From Ciceribacter lividus (GTDB taxonomy: Bacteria; Pseudomonadota; Alphaproteobacteria; Rhizobiales; Rhizobiaceae), in assembly GCF_003337715.1 (NCBI RefSeq), contig NZ_QPIX01000006.1, forward strand, positions 1-64,000: a stretch of DNA of 64,000 nucleotides, given 5' to 3'. This document shows, in pieces, positions 61,654 through 64,000 of this stretch (the stretch's first letter is position 1; each line of letters begins with the position of its first letter). The notes beneath the pieces were generated by a model that was given only the letters and a program-made list of their open reading frames with translations, was not told the DNA's origin and did not search any database. The translations under genes were made by a program, and so were the position numbers.

Positions 61654-61983
61654 ATGGCATCGGATGCAAAACCGCGTGTGAAAGTGCCGAAATCGGCCAA
61701 GGCTGGCGAAATCGTGACCGTCAAGGCGCTGATCAGCCACAAGATGGAATCCGGTCAGCGCAAGGACGCCGACGGCAAGATCATTCCCCGTTCGATCATC
61801 AATCGCTTCACCTGCGACTTCAACGGCAACAATGTCGTCGACGTCGCCATCGATCCCGCGGTTTCGACCAACCCGTACTTCGAGTTTGCCGCCAAGGTCG
61901 ATGCCGCAGGCGAATTCAAGTTCACCTGGTACGACGACGACGGTTCCGTTTACGAAGACAAGAAGCCGATCGGGATTGCCTGA
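61654..61983 (+). CDS. soxZ: Sulfur carrier partner SoxZ
   Basis: This 109-aa immunoglobulin-like subunit forms the SoxYZ heterodimer. It begins MASDAKPRVKVPKSAKAGE and includes the SoxZ segments VKALISHKMESGQRKD, FTCDFNGNNV and FKFTWYDDDGSVYE. There is no signal peptide, as expected for transport piggyback on SoxY. GGAGGAG precedes the ATG. Confidence 0.96.
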   Translation: MASDAKPRVKVPKSAKAGEIVTVKALISHKMESGQRKDADGKIIPRSIINRFTCDFNGNNVVDVAIDPAVSTNPYFEFAAKVDAAGEFKFTWYDDDGSVYEDKKPIGIA

Positions 61984-62013
61984 GCCGCATGTTGATCTAG
62001 GGAGGAGACAGAC

Positions 62014-62877
62014 ATGCCACGTTTCAACAAAGCGATACTCGCCACCGTCCTCGGTCTTTGTCTTGCCGGCCCGGCCGGTGCGGACCCGGTCGAAGACACG
62101 CTGGAGATCCAGACGGACGACGGCCCGGTCACCCTGGTGACCAGCGCGCCGGCGCCCGCCCATCTCGAAGGCGCCTTCGATACGATCTGGTCGGGCTGGC
62201 ACTTCCGCGAGGACGATACCCGCGCGATGGAAAAGGACGACTTCGATAACCCCGGCATGGTCTTCGTCGACCGCGGACGGGACTTGTGGAACCAGTCGAT
62301 GGGGACGAAAGGTGAGTCCTGCGCCAGCTGTCACAACGGGCCGGAGAGCATGAAGGGCCTGCGCGCCGTTCTTCCGCGCGTCGACGAAAAGTCCGGCAAG
62401 TTGATGATCATGGAAGACTACGTCGACCAGTGCGTCACGGAACGCATGGGCCTCGAGAAGTGGGGACCGACGTCGAGCAAGATGAAGGACATGCTGGCAC
62501 TGATTTCGTTGCAGTCGCGCGGCATCATCCAGAATGTGGCGATCGACGGTCCGGCTGCCTCTTACTGGCACAAGGGCAAGGAGATGTACTACACGCGCTA
62601 TGGTCAGCTCGAGATGTCGTGCGCGAGTTGCCACGAAGCCAATTACGGAAAGTTCATCCGGGCTGACCATCTGAGCCAGGGGCAGATTTCCGGCTTTCCG
62701 GTCTATCGTCTGAAGGATGCCGGGCTCGTTACGGCGCAACAACGTTTCGTCGGTTGCGTCCGCGACACGCGAGCAGAAACCTTCAAGGCGGGCTCCGAAG
62801 AGTTCAAGGCGCTCGAACTCTATGTTGCCTCCCGTGGCAACGGTCTCTCAATCGAAGGCGTCGGCGTCAGGCCCTGA
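62014..62877 (+). CDS. soxA: Diheme L-cysteine S-thiosulfotransferase subunit SoxA
   Basis: This 287-aa diheme cytochrome c is the catalytic partner of SoxX. A signal peptide ends at about residue 23 (AGADP). Two heme sites are present, CASCH at 103-107 and CASCH at 203-207, which places it in the two-heme class. The active-site Cys248 (persulfide ligand) is in FVGCVRDTRAE. GGGAGGAG precedes the ATG. Confidence 0.96.
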   Translation: MPRFNKAILATVLGLCLAGPAGADPVEDTLEIQTDDGPVTLVTSAPAPAHLEGAFDTIWSGWHFREDDTRAMEKDDFDNPGMVFVDRGRDLWNQSMGTKGESCASCHNGPESMKGLRAVLPRVDEKSGKLMIMEDYVDQCVTERMGLEKWGPTSSKMKDMLALISLQSRGIIQNVAIDGPAASYWHKGKEMYYTRYGQLEMSCASCHEANYGKFIRADHLSQGQISGFPVYRLKDAGLVTAQQRFVGCVRDTRAETFKAGSEEFKALELYVASRGNGLSIEGVGVRP

Positions 62878-62884
62878 CGTCGTG

Positions 62885-62910
62885 GACCGCCGCGCCTGAG
62901 GGCGGCGGTC
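62885..62910 (+). terminator. Intercistronic stem-loop between soxA and soxB
   Basis: GACCGCCGC (62885-62893) and GCGGCGGTC (62902-62910) form a perfect 9-bp stem with an eight-base loop, seven bases after the soxA stop. There is no T-tract. It may be a partial terminator or a message-stabilising hairpin; soxB follows 87 bases downstream on the same strand. Confidence 0.55.
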
Positions 62911-62997
62911 GCGCACAAACATTCGTATTCAACACGGCAAGGCTCCGGTGCGTTGGTTTCCGGGCGGGTTTTGCTGCGCATTTTTCAAGGAACGGAC

Positions 62998-64000
62998 ATG
63001 ATCAACCGGCGCGAATTTCTGCAGGCATCAGTGGCGGTCTCCGCCATATATGGCCTTTCAGGCTTCGGAAACTGGTCGAAGCTCGCAGCTCAGCAGGTGA
63101 TGACCCAGGACGACCTGCTCGCCTTCGAGGATTTCGGTAACGTCACGCTGATCCATATCACCGACATTCATGCGCAGACCAAGCCGATATGGTTCCGCGA
63201 GCCTGAAATCAATCTCGGCGTCGGCGAGGCGAAAGGCCGCCCGCCGCACCTGACCGGCAAGGATTTCCTGGAAACCTTCAAGATCAAACCGGCATCCGCG
63301 GAAGCCTACGCGCTGACCTGCGAGGATTTCGAGGCGCTCGGCAAGACCTACGGCAAGATGGGCGGCATGGACCGGGTGGCGACGGTCGTCAAGGCGATCC
63401 GCGCCGCCCGTCCGGAAGCCATCCTGCTCGACGGTGGTGATACCTGGCACGGCTCGATGACCTCGCTGCTGACCAAGGGCCAGGACATGGTGAACATCAT
63501 GAACGCCCTGAAGGTCGACGCCATGACCAGCCACTGGGAATGGACCTATGGCACCGAACGGGTGAAGGAGATTGTCGACGCCCTGCCTTTCCCTTTCCTC
63601 GGCGCCAATATCTACGACGCCGAGTGGAACGAGCCGGCCTTCGAACCCTACACGTTCTTCGAGCGCGGCGGCGCCAAGATCGCGGTCATCGGCCAGGCGT
63701 TCCCCTACATGCCGATTGCAAATCCGGGCTGGATGTTCCCGGAATACTCCTTTGGCATCCGCGAAGAGCGGATGCAGGAAATGGTGGACGAGGTCAAATC
63801 CAAGGGCGCCGATCTGGTCGTCTGCCTCTCGCACAACGGCTTCGACGTCGACCGCAAGATGGCGAGCCGCGTCAAGGGGATCGACGTGATCCTCACGGGC
63901 CACACGCATGACGCCGTGCCCGAGCCGGTGGTCATCGGGGAGACAATCCTCATCGCATCCGGCTCGAACGGCAAGTTCGTCAGCCGCGTCGATCTCGACG
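62998..64000 (+). CDS. soxB: Thiosulfohydrolase SoxB (cut by the window end)
   Basis: SoxB releases sulfate from the sulfonated SoxY carrier using two Mn ions. The first 334 codons are present and the gene continues past the window. A Tat-type signal is visible (NRREFLQASVAVSAIYGLSG). Metallophosphoesterase-type ligands follow in order: ITDIHAQ, LLDGGDTWHGS, SHWEWTYG, CLSHNGFDVD and LTGHTHD. The ATG at 62998-63000 has AAGGA upstream. The frame is open to the last base. Confidence 0.95.
   Translation, partial: MINRREFLQASVAVSAIYGLSGFGNWSKLAAQQVMTQDDLLAFEDFGNVTLIHITDIHAQTKPIWFREPEINLGVGEAKGRPPHLTGKDFLETFKIKPASAEAYALTCEDFEALGKTYGKMGGMDRVATVVKAIRAARPEAILLDGGDTWHGSMTSLLTKGQDMVNIMNALKVDAMTSHWEWTYGTERVKEIVDALPFPFLGANIYDAEWNEPAFEPYTFFERGGAKIAVIGQAFPYMPIANPGWMFPEYSFGIREERMQEMVDEVKSKGADLVVCLSHNGFDVDRKMASRVKGIDVILTGHTHDAVPEPVVIGETILIASGSNGKFVSRVDLD

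Noticed and set aside
1-64000. CRISPR arrays, insertion sequences, tRNA or rRNA genes, phage genes
   Set aside because: No regularly spaced repeats, transposase-like proteins, tRNA-like clover folds or phage proteins were noticed on either strand while reading; a tRNAscan/ISfinder run would be needed to be certain.

Overview
The window looks like part of a secondary replicon (chromid or megaplasmid) of a high-GC alphaproteobacterium of the order Hyphomicrobiales, most likely Rhizobiaceae (Sinorhizobium/Ensifer-like). The reasons are a minCDE operon set among accessory metabolic genes (as on pSymB-type replicons), CtrA-type and RirA-type regulatory boxes, many long same-strand catabolic operons with ABC transporters, and ATGA/GTGA gene overlaps. 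No rRNA, tRNA, CRISPR array or insertion sequence was seen. The species cannot be fixed from reading alone.

Layout. (1) 1-5457: the first codons of a minus-strand gene, a RecQ-type helicase (+), minE-minD-minC (-) with CtrA-like boxes in front of minC, a 75-aa hypothetical gene (+) and a glutathione S-transferase (+). (2) 5507-20863: an apparent 11-gene catecholate siderophore operon on the minus strand (TonB receptor, O-methyltransferase, periplasmic binding protein, entC, entE, entB, stand-alone aryl carrier protein, entF-type NRPS, entA, Fes/IroE-like esterase, phosphopantetheinyl transferase). It is divergent from an AraC-type regulator across a perfect AACATGA-N9-TCATGTT box. The NRPS carries the serine code D-V-W-H-F-S-L-V-D-K, so the product should be an enterobactin-like (DHB-Ser)n compound, possibly O-methylated. 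(3) 20866-37721: an apparent 15-gene catabolic operon (minus strand) for an unidentified substrate: a Gfo/Idh/MocA dehydrogenase, CoA-transferase, enoyl-CoA hydratase, aldehyde dehydrogenase, CUT1 sugar ABC transporter, two GMC oxidoreductases, an SDR, a DUF993 aldolase-like protein, a Dabb protein, a LacI repressor and glycerate kinase. It starts at a TTGACA-N17-TATAGA promoter whose spacer holds a perfect 12-bp LacI-type palindrome. (4) 37861-57151: a glycan-utilisation locus (GH105, an unassigned 834-aa lyase-like protein, a HAD fusion protein, a Dpp-type oligosaccharide transporter, a second LacI regulator, a PHP metallohydrolase, a GH38 alpha-mannosidase, a divergent GH28 and a divergently transcribed ROK kinase). 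The enzyme set suggests an oligosaccharide containing uronic acid and alpha-mannose. (5) 57189-64000: a sulfur-oxidation cluster, with a TsuA-like thiosulfate importer, an ArsR-type SoxR and soxS (minus) divergent from soxV, soxW, soxX, soxY, soxZ, soxA and the first 334 codons of soxB, which runs off the window.

How it fits together: the replicon adds iron scavenging, import and oxidation of plant- or microbe-derived sugars and glycans, and thiosulfate-driven lithotrophy to a core that includes the Min cell-division system. The least explained parts are the 834-aa protein, the domain fused to the HAD hydrolase, the substrate of the 15-gene operon and the role of the O-methyltransferase in the siderophore operon.
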